Numbered from the stretch's first letter, positions 51,781 to 60,283 are shown. The stretch: 64,000 nt of DNA from Streptomyces corallincola (GCF_019104725.1 NZ_JAHRXF010000020.1:1-64000); one strand, 5' to 3'. The notes: a model not told the origin generated them from the sequence alone. Translations and numbers: made by a program.

Positions 51781-53418
51781 TTGAACCACTCCACCGCCGC
51801 CGAGGAAATGATGGCCGCCGAGCTGGCCGCCGTGCGGCCCGGTCTGCTGCCGCGCTGGCGGGCGGAGCTGCCGGGTGCGCGGGCGGCGGTGCTGACCCGG
51901 CTGTGGCGGGCGCTGGCCCACGAGCCGCTGCCGTGGATCACCGCCCGGACGCGCGGCACGTACGCGCTCGCGCTGCGTCTGGCCGACGGCCGGACCCTCC
52001 ACGGCCCGCACGCCGACCCGTACGCGACCGCCGCGTACGTCACCTCGGTACGGCTGGACCGGGAGCGGTACGAGGACGCGGCGCGGCTGATGACGGAGCT
52101 GGGGGTGCCGCACGCGGCGGGGTTCTCGGCGGAACTCGCGGACAGTGCCGCCTCGTTGGCGCTGTCCAGGGCGGGGGCGGGGGGCGCTTCCGGGGTGGGG
52201 GGCGTGACGAGAGGTGCTTCGCCGGGTGTCACGGGTGACGTTTCGCCGGGTGTCACGGGTGGCGTTTCGCCGGGTGTCACGGGTGGCGCTTCGGGCGATG
52301 CCTCCGGTGCCGACAAGTGGCCGGACCGGGACTGGGAGTGGGAGCAGCGGGTGGTGGACGGTCACCCGTATCACCCCAACTGCCGTTCCCGGCCGGGTTT
52401 CTCGGTCGCGGACCAGCTCGCCTACGGCCCGGAGCACCGGCCGGTGGTGGGGCTGGGCCTGGTGGAGGTGGCCGAGTCGGCGTGCCTGATGTCGGGGAGC
52501 TGGCCGGACGAACTCCGTTCCAGTGAGCGGCTGTTGGTGCCCGTGCATCCCTGGCAGGCCGACCATGTGCTGGGGCGGCGGGCCGTGCCGTGGCGGGCGG
52601 CGCATCCCCTGATGTCGCTGCGCACCCTGGCACTGCCGGGCGGGCCGCATGTGAAGACCGCGCTCAGTGCCCGGCTCACCTCCTCGGTGCGGGACATCTC
52701 GCCCTACTCGGTGCGGGCGTCCGCCGTGCTGTCCGACTTCGCCGCCGAACTGGCGGACCGGACGGGCGGGTTGCTGCACACCACCCGGACCACGGGCGCG
52801 GTGTGCGACCACTCGGCCGACCTGGCGGCGCTGCTGCGGGAGTCCCCGGAGGAGTACACGGGTCCGGGCGAGCGGGTGCTGCCGGTGGCGGCGCTGTCCG
52901 GCACCGCTCTGTCCCAGTCCCCGTACTGGATGGCCGAGTTCACCCGGCTCGCCCTCACCGTGGGACTGGGTCTACTGGATCTCGGGGTGGCACTGGAGGC
53001 GCACGGGCAGAACCTGCTGGTGGTGCTCGGTCCGGACAACTCCCCGCTGCGGCTGGTCTATCGGGACCTCGCGGACATCCGGATCTCCCCCGCCCGGCTG
53101 GCCGGGCACGGCATCACCCCGCCGCCGCTGACCGGACGGCTGATCACGGACGACGAACCCGCCCTGCGCGCCAAGCTGTTCGGCTCGCTGATCGGGGGCG
53201 CGCTCGCCGCGACGGCGGGCTCCGGCGCCGCCCTCGGTACGGCGCTGAAGGCCGCGCTGCCCGCGCTGCCGGACACGGCGGACCTCGACGCACTGTGCCG
53301 AGGACCGCTGCCCGTCAAGGCGTTGACGCTGATGAGGCTGTCCCCGGACACCCCAGGCGACCAGTGGGCCACGCTGCCCAACCCGCTCGTTTTGGAGCCC
53401 GGCGCGTGTGATCAATAA
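51781..53418 (+). CDS. Second IucA/IucC-family siderophore synthetase with repeat insert
   Basis: A 545-residue NIS synthetase. Motifs include GHPYHPNCRSRPGFS (ATP binding), PVHPWQADHVL, LTSSVRDISPYSVR, LEAHGQNLLVVL and YRDLADIRIS. TTG start at 51781 with GAGGAG 6 bases upstream. Between about residues 147 and 170 it carries three 8-residue repeats (SPGVTGxV/A) encoded by 24-base tandem repeats, an insert not expected in the family. With the divergent synthetase it should build a hydroxamate- or citrate-type siderophore; the product is unknown. Confidence 0.88.
   Translation: MNHSTAAEEMMAAELAAVRPGLLPRWRAELPGARAAVLTRLWRALAHEPLPWITARTRGTYALALRLADGRTLHGPHADPYATAAYVTSVRLDRERYEDAARLMTELGVPHAAGFSAELADSAASLALSRAGAGGASGVGGVTRGASPGVTGDVSPGVTGGVSPGVTGGASGDASGADKWPDRDWEWEQRVVDGHPYHPNCRSRPGFSVADQLAYGPEHRPVVGLGLVEVAESACLMSGSWPDELRSSERLLVPVHPWQADHVLGRRAVPWRAAHPLMSLRTLALPGGPHVKTALSARLTSSVRDISPYSVRASAVLSDFAAELADRTGGLLHTTRTTGAVCDHSADLAALLRESPEEYTGPGERVLPVAALSGTALSQSPYWMAEFTRLALTVGLGLLDLGVALEAHGQNLLVVLGPDNSPLRLVYRDLADIRISPARLAGHGITPPPLTGRLITDDEPALRAKLFGSLIGGALAATAGSGAALGTALKAALPALPDTADLDALCRGPLPVKALTLMRLSPDTPGDQWATLPNPLVLEPGACDQ
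52219..52290 (+). repeat. In-frame 24-base tandem repeats in the second NIS synthetase
   Basis: Three units at 52219-52242, 52243-52266 and 52267-52290 encode SPGVTGDV, SPGVTGGV and SPGVTGGA. They form a flexible linker in the N-terminal half of the enzyme. Confidence 0.9.
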
Positions 53419-53427
53419 GATCCGCCG

Positions 53428-54690
53428 ATGATCAGAAGACAACGGACGGCGGCGGGCGTCCTCGCTCTGCTCGCCGCCCTGACGGCCGGTCTCGCGGCTC
53501 CCGTCCCGGCGGCGGCCGACGAGACGGCGCAGCCCGCTCCGAAGGTCGAACTCGTCCTGGACGTCAGCGGTTCCATGCGCACCCGCGACATCGACGGCGG
53601 CACCCGGATGGCGGCGGCGAAGCAGGCGTTCAACGAGGTGCTCGACGCCACCCCGGAGGAGGTCCAGCTCGGTATCCGCACTCTGGGCGCCAACTACCGT
53701 GGCGACGACCGGCGTACGGGCTGCCAGGACACCGAGCAGCTCTACCCGGTCGGGCCGCTCGACCGGACGGGGGCGAAGACGGCGGTCGCCACGCTCCAGC
53801 CCACCGGCTGGACGCCCATCGGCCCGGCGATCCAGAAGGCGGCGGCCGACCTGGGCGGCGGTGACGGCACCCGCCGTATCGTCCTGATCAGCGACGGCGA
53901 GGACACCTGCCAGCCGCTCGACCCGTGCGAGGTCGCCCGCGAGATAGCCGCCAAGGGCATCGGGCTGACCATCGACACGCTCGGCCTGGTGCCCGACGCC
54001 AAGACCCGCGACCAGCTCAGCTGCATCGCGGACGCGACCGGCGGGACGTACACCTCCGTCCAGCACAAGGAGGAACTGTCCGATCGCGTCGGCCAGTTGG
54101 TGGACCGGGCCGCCGATCCCGTGGTGACACCGGTGGCGGCGCGGGGCACGGCCGGGTGCGCCGACGCGCCCGCGCTGAAGTCCGGCCTCTACACGGACCG
54201 CGTGGACCTCGGCCGTGAGCGCTGGTACAAGGTGGACGTCCCGGCGGGCCGCGAGCTGCGCGCCTCGGTGAGCGTCGCCGACGACCGCGCGGTGACCCCC
54301 AACTACGGTGTGCTGCTGCGTGCGGTGACCACGCACGGCCGCGAGATCGTGCGCGGCGAGTCGTCCGGCACCGGCCGCACCGACGTGGCCTCCACCGGGC
54401 TGCGCTACCCCCGCCCGGAGAGCGACGACGACAACGCCCCCGCCGAGACGGTCTGTCTCCAGGTGACCGACTCCTTCTCGGCCGCGCCCGGCGTGAAGAC
54501 CACGCCCGGTCTGCCGCTGGAACTGACCGTGGACGTGGTCAGCGGCACCCACCAGGCGTCCGACGTGGCCTCGTTCGGCCTCGGACGCGGCTGGTGGCTG
54601 CTCGGCGTACTGGTACTGGCCGGCTTCCTCGCCGGTCTGATCTGGGGCTGGCTCTCCCGCTGGCGGGTCGCGGTCTGGAGGACCAACTGA
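53428..54690 (+). CDS. Secreted von Willebrand factor A domain protein, membrane-anchored
   Basis: A 420-residue protein. Signal peptide at the N-terminus (about 31 residues, …AAADE). vWA domain with the metal-ion-dependent adhesion motif DVSGSM (about residue 47), TGWTPIG and ISDGEDT. The C-terminus has a membrane helix (WWLLGVLVLAGFLAGLIWGW) followed by a short basic tail, so the vWA domain faces outside. It is translationally coupled to the next gene (TGATG). Partner or ligand unknown. ATG at 53428. Confidence 0.9.
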   Translation: MIRRQRTAAGVLALLAALTAGLAAPVPAAADETAQPAPKVELVLDVSGSMRTRDIDGGTRMAAAKQAFNEVLDATPEEVQLGIRTLGANYRGDDRRTGCQDTEQLYPVGPLDRTGAKTAVATLQPTGWTPIGPAIQKAAADLGGGDGTRRIVLISDGEDTCQPLDPCEVAREIAAKGIGLTIDTLGLVPDAKTRDQLSCIADATGGTYTSVQHKEELSDRVGQLVDRAADPVVTPVAARGTAGCADAPALKSGLYTDRVDLGRERWYKVDVPAGRELRASVSVADDRAVTPNYGVLLRAVTTHGREIVRGESSGTGRTDVASTGLRYPRPESDDDNAPAETVCLQVTDSFSAAPGVKTTPGLPLELTVDVVSGTHQASDVASFGLGRGWWLLGVLVLAGFLAGLIWGWLSRWRVAVWRTN

Positions 54691-55511
54691 TGCGTACCGT
54701 ACGGACATTGGGCGCTGCTCTGCTGCTGATCGGGCTGGCCGCCGCACCGGCCGCCGCCGACTCCACACCGTCACCGGGCGCCTCCGGGGACACCAAGGCG
54801 CCGACCCGGGCGGGTACGTCGTTCCGCACCGCGACCGAACTGGACCAGGGCCAGCGGGCCACCGCGTCCGGCTCCACCGGTGACTACCTGTACTGGTCGT
54901 TCCCGGCGGACACCGGTCAGCGCCCGACCGTCGAGGCGACGGTACGGCTGCCTCGGGCGCACGGCGCGCAGACCTGGCAGCTCGACGTGTACGACGGTCT
55001 GCGCCGCCGCCAGGCGTGCCAGTACGGCGCCGCCACCCGCGCGGCCGGGCAGGACACCTCATCGGTCGCCCTGACCTGCGTGCTGCGCACGGTGCGCGGC
55101 TGGTCCGAGCCGTGGGCCAACGACCCGCTGCCGGGCACCTATTACGTCCGGCTGACCGTGGTGGACCTGCCCCCCGCCGACCTCGGCCTTCCCGTTCGCA
55201 CCGAGGTGCGGGTCGGCTCCAAGGACGTGGGCGGCCCGGCCGCCGTGGACGGCTCACTCGGCAAGCCGCTGGTGCCGGGCATCGCCACGCGGCGGTCCTC
55301 CGGGTCGGACGACACGGCCTCGGACTCCGGCGGCGCCAGGTCCGCCGTCCTCTCCGCCATCGAACCCGACGACGGCTGGTCCTCCGGCTGGTGGTCCGAC
55401 CGCTGGGTCTGGACAGCCGTCGGCGGCCTGCTGGCAGCCCTCGCGGGCATCGGCGGCTACGCGCTGACGCGCGGCGCGGGGCGGCCCTCGCGGGTGCCGC
55501 CGGGGGTATAG
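54690..55511 (+). CDS. Secreted/membrane protein coupled to the vWA protein
   Basis: A 273-residue protein with a signal peptide (RTLGAALLLIGLAAAPAAAD), a beta-rich external domain (about residues 55-170, with paired cysteines) and a C-terminal membrane helix. ATG at 54690 overlaps the upstream stop as TGATG. The external domain resembles the C-terminal beta domain of its neighbour (GDYLYWSFPADTGQ versus RWYKVDVPAGREL), so the two may form a surface complex. Function unknown. Confidence 0.82.
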   Translation: MRTVRTLGAALLLIGLAAAPAAADSTPSPGASGDTKAPTRAGTSFRTATELDQGQRATASGSTGDYLYWSFPADTGQRPTVEATVRLPRAHGAQTWQLDVYDGLRRRQACQYGAATRAAGQDTSSVALTCVLRTVRGWSEPWANDPLPGTYYVRLTVVDLPPADLGLPVRTEVRVGSKDVGGPAAVDGSLGKPLVPGIATRRSSGSDDTASDSGGARSAVLSAIEPDDGWSSGWWSDRWVWTAVGGLLAALAGIGGYALTRGAGRPSRVPPGV

Positions 55512-55538
55512 CGGCGCGGTACACGGAGCGACAACGGG

Positions 55539-55567
55539 CGGGCGGACTCGAAGGGGTCCGCCCGTTT
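55539..55567 (+). terminator. Rho-independent terminator after the vWA operon
   Basis: CGGGCGGAC (55539-55547) pairs with GTCCGCCCG (55556-55564), 8-base loop, followed by TTT. It is 28 bases past the last stop and one of few here with a T run. Confidence 0.8.
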
Positions 55568-55736
55568 CCGTGTGCGGGGCGGGGGCTCCTGCGGAGGGCG
55601 GGCAGGAAACCCGGTCGTGTGACCCGGTTGTCGGACCCGGCCCCTACTCTTCGAAGGTGGGCCGCCCGTCCGGCAGACCCACGGGGAACAGCGGACCCAC
55701 CGAGGGCAAGGGTGCGCGGAGGGAGGCGGAGGTGCT

Positions 55737-56381
55737 GTGACCGGCGCTCTGACCGCTGCTCAGCGGCGGGTGGTGGAGGGGGCCGACCCGGTCAGCGGGC
55801 GGCTGCGGAGCGGGACCCCGGCGCAGTGCGCGGCGCTGGTGAAGCGGGGGCTGGCGTTCCGGCATCCGAGACCGCCGCACGATCACTTCCTGACGCCCGC
55901 CGGACACCGGTTGCGCGAGGCGCCCGAGGCGGACGCGGCGCCCCCGGCACCGGCGCCCGCTCCGGTCCCGGCCTCCGACGTCTTCGCCGCGCGGATCGGC
56001 GGTGAGGAGGCGGCTCCGGCGGCCGGTCCGGCGCGGCTGCGGGAGGTGCGGGGTGCCTGGCAGGGGCTGGTGGAGCTGCGGCGGATGACGAATCAGGGGG
56101 GCGCCATCGACCGGCCGTGCGGCTGGGAGCGTACGCATCTGGTGCGGGCCGCCGCACTGGCGCTGGAGGCCGCAGGACACCACCCGGCCGGGCCGGACGG
56201 CACCGACGGCTACCGGGTACGGACGACCGCGCAGCCCGAGGCGGTCGCCGTGTACGCCCCGGACGCGGAGACACTCGGCGCCTGCGCGGCCACGTTGGAG
56301 CGCGCGGGCTGGCAGGCCGGGGAGTACACGGAGCCTCGGTCGCGTGTCCGGCACCTGCTGGCCTCCCCGCGCCGGGCGTGA
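55737..56381 (+). CDS. Conserved hypothetical protein
   Basis: A 214-residue soluble protein. The N-terminal about 60 residues (LTAAQRRVVEGADP…ALVKRGLAFRHP…LTPAGHRLRE) look like a winged helix or a short DNA-reading fold; the middle is a proline/alanine linker, and the C-terminal half has WQGLVELRRMTNQG and a domain ending in ERAGWQAGEYTEP. Not recognised. GTG start at 55737 with GGAGG a few bases upstream. It is convergent with the 8-oxoguanine deaminase gene. Confidence 0.7.
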   Translation: MTGALTAAQRRVVEGADPVSGRLRSGTPAQCAALVKRGLAFRHPRPPHDHFLTPAGHRLREAPEADAAPPAPAPAPVPASDVFAARIGGEEAAPAAGPARLREVRGAWQGLVELRRMTNQGGAIDRPCGWERTHLVRAAALALEAAGHHPAGPDGTDGYRVRTTAQPEAVAVYAPDAETLGACAATLERAGWQAGEYTEPRSRVRHLLASPRRA

Positions 56382-56618
56382 GGGAGGGGGCGCGAACCGG
56401 GGTCGCACTCGGTGTGCGGTACGTCCCGTACGCGGGAGGGAACGTGGCTCGGCGGCCCGGGGGACGGAGTGTGTCCCCGGGCGGGCCGTTCGCGGACGGA
56501 GGTGGCCGTTCCGGGGCGTGTGTGGAGCGCGCCCCGGAACCGCCGCCGCGGCCCCCGCTCGGGTCCGCGGCCCACCGGCAGCGAGCCGTCTCTCCCCGCC
56601 GGAGTCCGCCGGGCGGGC

Positions 56619-57998
56619 TCAGCCGCCGGTGGCGATGTGCGCGAGGCGGCGCGCCTGGTCGCGGGTGGCGCGGGCGATGGCGTCCTCGTCCACGGTGAGC
56701 AGCCGTCCGTCCTCGACGATCTGCCGTCCATGCACGAAGGACGCGGTGACCGGGGCCGGAGCACCGAGGACCAGCGCGGCCACCGGGTCGGCGATGGAGG
56801 CGTGGGCGAGGGTGTCCATCCGCCACAGCACCAGGTCGGCGAGTTTCCCGGCCTCCAGCGAGCCGGTGTCGTCGGCCCGGCCGAGGACGCGTGCCCCGCC
56901 GTGCGTGGCGAGCCGCAGGGCCTGCCGGGCGTTCAGCGCGCGTTCCCGGTGCGGGCCGAGCCGGTTGACGAGGAGGGCGTTGCGCAGTTCGGTGTGGAGT
57001 TCGCCGGACTCGTTGGAGGCGGTGCCGTCCACGCCGAGGCCGACCGGCACCCCGGCGGCGAGCATGTCGGGGACGCGCGCGATACCGGCGGCGAGGCGGG
57101 CGTTGGACGACGGGCAGTGCGCGACGCCGGTCCCGGTGCGGGCGAACGCGGCGATGTCGGAGTCGTTCATGTGGACGCAGTGCGCCATCCACACGTCCGC
57201 GCCGAGCCAGCCGGTGGACTCGAAGTAGTCGGTCGGCCCCCTGCCGAACAGCTCGTGGCAGAACTTCTCCTCCTCCACGGTCTCCGACCCGTGGGTGTGC
57301 AGCCGTACGCCGAGCCGACGCGCCAACTCGGCGCCCTGCTTGAGCAGTTCGGTGGAGACGGAGAACGGGGAGCAGGGCGCGACGGCGATCTGGGTCATCG
57401 CGTCGGAGGAGGGGTCGTGGTGGGCGCGTACGGTCTCCTCGGTGGCGGCGAGCGCACCGTCCAGGCTCTCGACGGCGAAGTCCGGGGGCAGTCCGCCGTC
57501 CGACTCGCCCCGGTCCATCGAGCCGCGCGCGAGGGTGAAGCGGACGCCGGTCTCACGGGCGGCGCGGATGATCGCGCCGGACAGGTCGCCGGAGCCGCGC
57601 GGGAAGACGTAGTGGTGGTCCATCGCGGTGGTGACACCGCCCCGCGCCATCATCGCCAGGGACCCCTGGGCCGCCGCGTACACCATCGGCTCGTCGATAC
57701 GGGCCCAGGTCGGGTAGAGCGCCACCAGCCAGTCGAAGAGGTTGTGGTCGGTGGCCAGACCTCGGGTGATCCACTGGTAGAAGTGGTGATGGGTGTTGAC
57801 CAGGCCGGGGGTGGCGAGGTGCCCGGTCGCGTCGATGCGGCGCACGACGTTCTCCAGGCCCTCGGGGGCCCGCCCGGCGCCGACCGATTCGATGCGGTGA
57901 CCGGCGAGGACCAGATGGCCGGTCGCGTGCTCGGTGCCGTCGGCGTCTACGGTGGCGATCGCGCAGTTCTCGATGACGGTGCGCGGAGCTGCTGCCAT
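56619..57998 (-). CDS. 8-Oxoguanine deaminase (AtzB/TrzN-type amidohydrolase)
   Basis: A 459-residue metal-dependent amidohydrolase that should deaminate 8-oxoguanine to urate. Metal motifs: NTHHHFYQ (about residue 68), then HTHGSETVEEE, AHCVHMND and the aspartate of GVDGTASNE. The family position next to uricase supports the 8-oxoguanine activity; a related deaminase is the alternative. ATG at 57998 with AAGGA 7 bases upstream. It is the third gene on this strand after the fusion protein and uricase, but separated from uricase by 151 bases and a terminator hairpin. Confidence 0.9.
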   Translation of the reverse strand: MAAAPRTVIENCAIATVDADGTEHATGHLVLAGHRIESVGAGRAPEGLENVVRRIDATGHLATPGLVNTHHHFYQWITRGLATDHNLFDWLVALYPTWARIDEPMVYAAAQGSLAMMARGGVTTAMDHHYVFPRGSGDLSGAIIRAARETGVRFTLARGSMDRGESDGGLPPDFAVESLDGALAATEETVRAHHDPSSDAMTQIAVAPCSPFSVSTELLKQGAELARRLGVRLHTHGSETVEEEKFCHELFGRGPTDYFESTGWLGADVWMAHCVHMNDSDIAAFARTGTGVAHCPSSNARLAAGIARVPDMLAAGVPVGLGVDGTASNESGELHTELRNALLVNRLGPHRERALNARQALRLATHGGARVLGRADDTGSLEAGKLADLVLWRMDTLAHASIADPVAALVLGAPAPVTASFVHGRQIVEDGRLLTVDEDAIARATRDQARRLAHIATGG

Positions 57999-58063
57999 GA
58001 TGCGTCCTTCTCGCTTCGCGGACTTCGGGTGAGGCACGGCAGGGCCCCGGATGAGTTCGAGTG

Positions 58064-58094
58064 CCGTGACCGGGGATGGTTTCCCCGGTCACGG
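58064..58094 (-). terminator. Hairpin between uricase and 8-oxoguanine deaminase
   Basis: A perfect 13-base-pair stem, CCGTGACCGGGGA (58064-58076) with TCCCCGGTCACGG (58082-58094), loop TGGTT, 56 bases past the uricase stop. It would terminate or attenuate the urate operon before the deaminase. Confidence 0.75.
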
Positions 58095-58149
58095 GTGCCG
58101 AAAGAGGGTGTACGGCAATGCGGGTGACGATCCGTCAGGGAACGTACCG

Positions 58150-59064
58150 TCAGAGGTTGCTGAGGTCCACCGGGATGGCGGGTTCGCAGCCGTCGCGCAG
58201 CACGGTCGCCTCGATGAGGCCGTACGGGCGGTCGGCGGCGAAGTAGACCTCGTTGTCGTTCTTCAGCCCGAACGGCTCCAGATCGACCAGGAAGTGGTGC
58301 TTGTTGGGGAGCGAGAAGCGGACCTCGTCCACCTCCGCGCGCTCGTCGATGATCCGCGCGCCCATCCGGTACAGCGTCTGCTGGAGCGAGAGCGAGTAGG
58401 TCTCCACGAACGCTTGGAGCAGGTGCCGCCTCACCTCGGCGTACGACGTCTCCCAGTCGGGCATCTCCCTGGCGTCGTCGGTCCAGTTGAAGCGCCAGCG
58501 CGCGGAGACCGAGGTGGCGAGGACGCGGTCGCGGGTCTCCTTCAGCGTCGTGTACTTGTCCTTGGCGTAGCCCCAGAACTCGGAGTCGGTGGAGTTCATG
58601 ACGGTGAGGTCCTTGAGGCCGGAGATCACCTCCCAGCGTTCGCCGTCGTGGAAGACCTGGGTCAGCCGGGTCTCCTGGCCGGTGCGGACGAAGGAGTGCC
58701 GGGGGCCGCCGGGGGGCTCACCGGGACCGGCGGGCTCGATCCGCTCCCAGGCGTACTCCTCGATCCGGATGCGCGCGGTACGGATCGCCTCCTGGGAGGT
58801 GACGAAGTGCCGGGCGAGGTGGATGCCGAACTGTTCGGCGGAGTCGATGCCGTACTCCTTGGCGAACGCGTACACCGTGTTCTTGGTGGTGTCGGTCGGC
58901 AGCACGTTGGTGTTGGAGCCGGAGTAGTGCACGTCCGCCATGTCACCGCTGAGGCTGACGGAGACGTTGAGGTCCTTGATGTGGTGGGTGACGCCGTCCC
59001 GCGTGATCCTGACGACCCGGTTCTCCGCCTTGCCGTACTGGTTCTGTCCCAGGATGGTGGGCAT
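58150..59064 (-). CDS. Factor-independent urate hydroxylase (uricase)
   Basis: A 304-residue uricase, oxidising urate to 5-hydroxyisourate with O2. Family segments: LGQNQYGKAENRVVRI, the catalytic Lys-Thr pair in LPTDTTKNTVYAFAK, HSFVRTGQETR and the C-terminal LPNKHHFLVDLEPFG. Two tunnel-like halves of the T-fold are visible. Start ATG at 59064, 5 bases after the fusion gene stop, so cotranscribed with it. Length normal. Confidence 0.96.
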   Translation of the reverse strand: MPTILGQNQYGKAENRVVRITRDGVTHHIKDLNVSVSLSGDMADVHYSGSNTNVLPTDTTKNTVYAFAKEYGIDSAEQFGIHLARHFVTSQEAIRTARIRIEEYAWERIEPAGPGEPPGGPRHSFVRTGQETRLTQVFHDGERWEVISGLKDLTVMNSTDSEFWGYAKDKYTTLKETRDRVLATSVSARWRFNWTDDAREMPDWETSYAEVRRHLLQAFVETYSLSLQQTLYRMGARIIDERAEVDEVRFSLPNKHHFLVDLEPFGLKNDNEVYFAADRPYGLIEATVLRDGCEPAIPVDLSNL

Positions 59065-59069
59065 CTGTG

Positions 59070-60092
59070 CTAGCTCCCTCGGTATACGGAGTAGCCGAAC
59101 GGATTGAGCAGCAGCGGCACGTGATAGTGCTCCCCCGCCGCGACGGCGAAGGTGATCGCCACCTCGGGGAAGAACGCGGGGCCGGTGTCCCGGTTCGCGG
59201 GGGCGTCCTGCTGCGCATCATCGGCTTGCGTCCGGCCTTGCGGGTGGTCCGGCTCCTGCCCTTGCGGGTGGTCCTGCTTCCCGCCCTGCGGGGCGTCCCG
59301 CTTCCCGCCCTGCCGCCGGTCCTGCGCCTGGTCCTGCTCGAAGTACGCCTCCACGGCGAAATCGAGCCGTACGTGGGTGGTGCCCTCCGGTGGTGCGGGG
59401 AGGTCCCTGCACCGGCCGTCGGTGTCGGTCGCGGAGCCGCCCAGGTCGCGCCAGTCGGCGTCCCGTCCGGCGCGGGCGGCGATGCGGACGGCGACGCCCC
59501 GGGCGGGGCGGCCCACGGAGGTGTCCAGGATGTGGGTGGACACGGAGGCGGTGCGGGTGGTGCTCATGGGACGGGCGTCCTCTTCCGGGAGTGCGGCGAG
59601 CCGGGCCAGGCGGATGCGGTTGATCCTGCCCAGTTCGGTGCGGACGGTGTCCCATTCCCGGTCCGGCGGGTTGCCGAGCCGTTCGCGGACCGCGTCCCGC
59701 ATCCGCTCGGCGCTCAGACCGGTGGCGCAGATGAGGAAGACATGGCCGAATCTCTCCTGGTAGGCGAGGTTCAGTTCGAGCATTTCCGCCTTCAGCTCGG
59801 CGGAGGCACCGGCCATGCCGCGCTGTTCACGGGCGGAGTCCGGGTCGCCGGGCCGGGGGCGGCCGATGGGCGGGTGACCGGCCATCGCCTCGCGCAGATC
59901 GGCCGTGGTCAGGGCGGCGGTGGCCGTCTCACCCGCGGCGCAGAGGTCTTCAGCAGTGGCGTAGGGCCGGGCGGCGAGCAGCCGCCGCACCCACTCCGTG
60001 GACGCGCAGACCTCGTGGAGCGCGGCGCGGGCCTCGGGTTCCGCCGCGCCGTTGAGCCGGGCCAGGCCCGGTGGCGTGGGAGTCGTGGTCAC
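59070..60092 (-). CDS. Fusion of OHCU decarboxylase and 5-hydroxyisourate hydrolase
   Basis: A 340-residue two-domain enzyme. Residues 1-172 are 2-oxo-4-hydroxy-4-carboxy-5-ureidoimidazoline (OHCU) decarboxylase (catalytic His73 in GHPPIG). Residues 176-340 are transthyretin-like hydroxyisourate hydrolase (THILDTSVGRPA, HYHVPLLLNPFGYS, YRGS tail). No stop separates them; Met176 may be a relic start and still an internal one. The hydrolase has an extra repeat insert of about 50 residues (253-304). Domain order is reversed from reaction order. GTG start at 60092 with GGAGG 5 bases upstream. It heads the urate operon. Confidence 0.92.
   Translation of the reverse strand: MTTTPTPPGLARLNGAAEPEARAALHEVCASTEWVRRLLAARPYATAEDLCAAGETATAALTTADLREAMAGHPPIGRPRPGDPDSAREQRGMAGASAELKAEMLELNLAYQERFGHVFLICATGLSAERMRDAVRERLGNPPDREWDTVRTELGRINRIRLARLAALPEEDARPMSTTRTASVSTHILDTSVGRPARGVAVRIAARAGRDADWRDLGGSATDTDGRCRDLPAPPEGTTHVRLDFAVEAYFEQDQAQDRRQGGKRDAPQGGKQDHPQGQEPDHPQGRTQADDAQQDAPANRDTGPAFFPEVAITFAVAAGEHYHVPLLLNPFGYSVYRGS
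59236..59331 (-). repeat. In-frame 24-base repeats in the HIU hydrolase domain
   Basis: Four 24-base units (59236-59259, 59260-59283, 59284-59307, 59308-59331) encode QG-rich 8-residue blocks such as QGGKQDHP and QGQEPDHP. They form the insert in the hydrolase domain. Confidence 0.85.
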
Positions 60093-60141
60093 GTCAGCCT
60101 CCGTGGCCGGAAACGGCCGTCGTGCGGATCGGGCTGCCGCC

Positions 60142-60181
60142 AGCTAACGCCCTGAAAAACGGGGCGTCAACAGTTTGTTGA
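60142..60181 (-). promoter_or_regulatory. Urate operon promoter with operator-like palindrome
   Basis: On the minus strand TTGACG (60170-60165) and TTAGCT (60147-60142) are 17 bases apart. The perfect repeat TCAACA-GTT-TGTTGA (60167-60181) covers the -35. It shares TCAAC-N5-GTTGA with allB. The start codon is 50 bases downstream. Confidence 0.7.
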
Positions 60182-60283
60182 AAAATCCGTGTAACAAGCG
60201 GGGGTCACGGTCACCGAGGGCCGGAAACGGAGCAGCACCGGCCCCGCGCGGTCCCCGGCAACCCTGCACTGCACCCCGCGCGG

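Noticed and set aside
59070..59600. Separate HIU hydrolase gene starting at Met176
   Set aside because: No stop codon separates it from the decarboxylase; I annotate a fusion, though an internal start is possible.
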